Below, one piece after another: positions 4,943 through 5,527 of a stretch of DNA of 5,527 bases. The stretch's first letter is position 1. Every line of letters starts with the position of its first letter. The stretch is from DASZHA01 sp035938265 (GTDB lineage: Bacteria > Chloroflexota > Dormibacteria > DASZGP01): contig DASZHA010000016.1 in the NCBI GenBank assembly GCA_035938265.1, positions 1-5,527 on the forward strand, written 5' to 3'. Position numbers and translations under genes: made by a program. Under the pieces are notes generated by a model. It was not told the DNA's origin, searched no databases, and worked only from the letters and a program-made list of their open reading frames with translations.

Positions 4943-5527
4943 AGCCCTTCGCCCCCATGCCGACGTGCTGCGCCTTCTGCGCCTGCTTGCCCTCGCTGGT
5001 GATCGCGGGGGCGATCACCATCTCAACCTGCTGGAACTCGTGGATATTCATCGCGCCGCACACGCCCATGCAGCTGCGGATGGCGCCGCTCAGGTTCTGC
5101 GAGCCGTCGTCGACGTGGGCCGGACCCACCAGGACCTCGGCCAGCGACGCCAAGGTGCCGACGTGGATGCGGGTGCCGCGGGGCAGGTTGGGGTCGGGCG
5201 TGGCCATGCCCCAGTGGTAGCCATGGCCGGCGGCCTCGTTGGTGGCGGCGAAGATGCTGCCGATCATGACGGCGTCGGCCCCAGAGGCGAAGGCCTTGCA
5301 GACATCGCCACCGATGCGCATGCCGCCGTCGGTGATCACGGGCACGTAGCGGCCGGTCCGCTGGTAGTGGTCGTCGCGGGCGGCGGCGACATCGCTGGTG
5401 GCCGTCACCTGGGGGACGCCCACCCCGAGCACACCGCGGGTGGTGCAGGCGGCGCCGGGCCCGACGCCGACGAGGATGCCGGCGATGCCCTCCTCCATCA
5501 GCTCCAGCGCGGTGTTGTACTCCACGC
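4941..5527 (-). CDS. guaB3: GuaB3-type IMP dehydrogenase family protein, C-terminal half (partial)
   Basis: About 195 codons of the C-terminal part of an IMPDH/GMP reductase family TIM barrel; the gene continues past the window end, so roughly the N-terminal half is missing. In the visible part, counted from the GTG at 5525, the catalytic cysteine loop is GVGPGAACTTRG (20-31, Cys27), followed by the phosphate-binding ITDGGM (64-69) and GADAVMIGS (82-90). GPGAAC rather than GPGSIC, and YHWGMATP (103-110) where ordinary IMPDH has a YRGMGS-type flap, point to the GuaB3 subgroup known from cyanobacteria and actinobacteria. Ordinary GuaB and GMP reductase fit less well. The ending KAQHVGMGAKG also resembles cyanobacterial-type GuaB3 as I recall it. 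Cyanobacterial members are reported to act as IMP dehydrogenases, while the actinobacterial role is unsettled. Lying 9 nt upstream of guaA, it probably supplies XMP to it (inference). The GTG at 5525 is an internal valine codon, not the start. Confidence 0.85.
   Translation of the reverse strand, partial: VEYNTALELMEEGIAGILVGVGPGAACTTRGVLGVGVPQVTATSDVAAARDDHYQRTGRYVPVITDGGMRIGGDVCKAFASGADAVMIGSIFAATNEAAGHGYHWGMATPDPNLPRGTRIHVGTLASLAEVLVGPAHVDDGSQNLSGAIRSCMGVCGAMNIHEFQQVEMVIAPAITSEGKQAQKAQHVGMGAKG

Noticed and set aside
5523..5525. GTG as the start of the guaB3-like gene
   Set aside because: It lies inside the TIM barrel just before the catalytic cysteine loop; the family needs an N-terminal half, so the gene runs off the window.

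Overview
The window is G+C-rich (about two thirds by eye) and densely coded, with every credible gene on the minus strand. In transcription order, from high to low coordinates, these are: the C-terminal half of a GuaB3-type IMP dehydrogenase family protein (cut by the window end), GMP synthetase GuaA, a 58-codon single-pass membrane protein with no standard start codon at its apparent beginning, PurD, PurE, and a complete type II NADH dehydrogenase whose stop codon is the first three bases. Start-codon use is mixed (ATG, GTG, TTG, GTG, and one apparent ACG). The proteins look like those of high-G+C Terrabacteria. The GuaB3-type sequence and the membrane-anchored NDH-2 would fit Chloroflexota, Dormibacterota-like lineages or Actinomycetota. 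No rRNA or other marker is present, so this placement is tentative.

Layout: 5527-4941 guaB3-like (partial); 9-nt gap; 4931-3279 guaA; 4-nt gap; 3274-3098 small membrane protein; 37-nt gap with a probable leaderless promoter; 3060-1789 purD; 21-nt gap with a very good Shine-Dalgarno sequence; 1767-1297 purE; 36-nt gap with a probable leaderless promoter and an inverted repeat; 1260-1 ndh. There is no gene-free stretch over 300 bases. I saw no tRNA, rRNA, CRISPR array, insertion sequence, attachment site or replication origin.

Function: PurD makes glycinamide ribonucleotide (step 2 of purine synthesis) and PurE makes CAIR (the carboxylation step). The GuaB3-like protein probably acts at the IMP/XMP branch, and GuaA aminates XMP to GMP. 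NDH-2 passes electrons from NADH to membrane quinone. IMPDH chemistry makes NADH, but any direct link between the two is inference.

The signals suggest a division of labour. The genes that probably head transcription units (purD, ndh) have a TANNNT box 6-7 nt before a GTG and no Shine-Dalgarno sequence, as leaderless mRNAs do. The genes inside operons (guaA, purE, the small protein) have clear Shine-Dalgarno sequences. The core genes are ordinary housekeeping genes. The least ordinary item is the small membrane protein with ACG where ATG would be expected. I see no convincing evidence of a wholly new multi-gene system.
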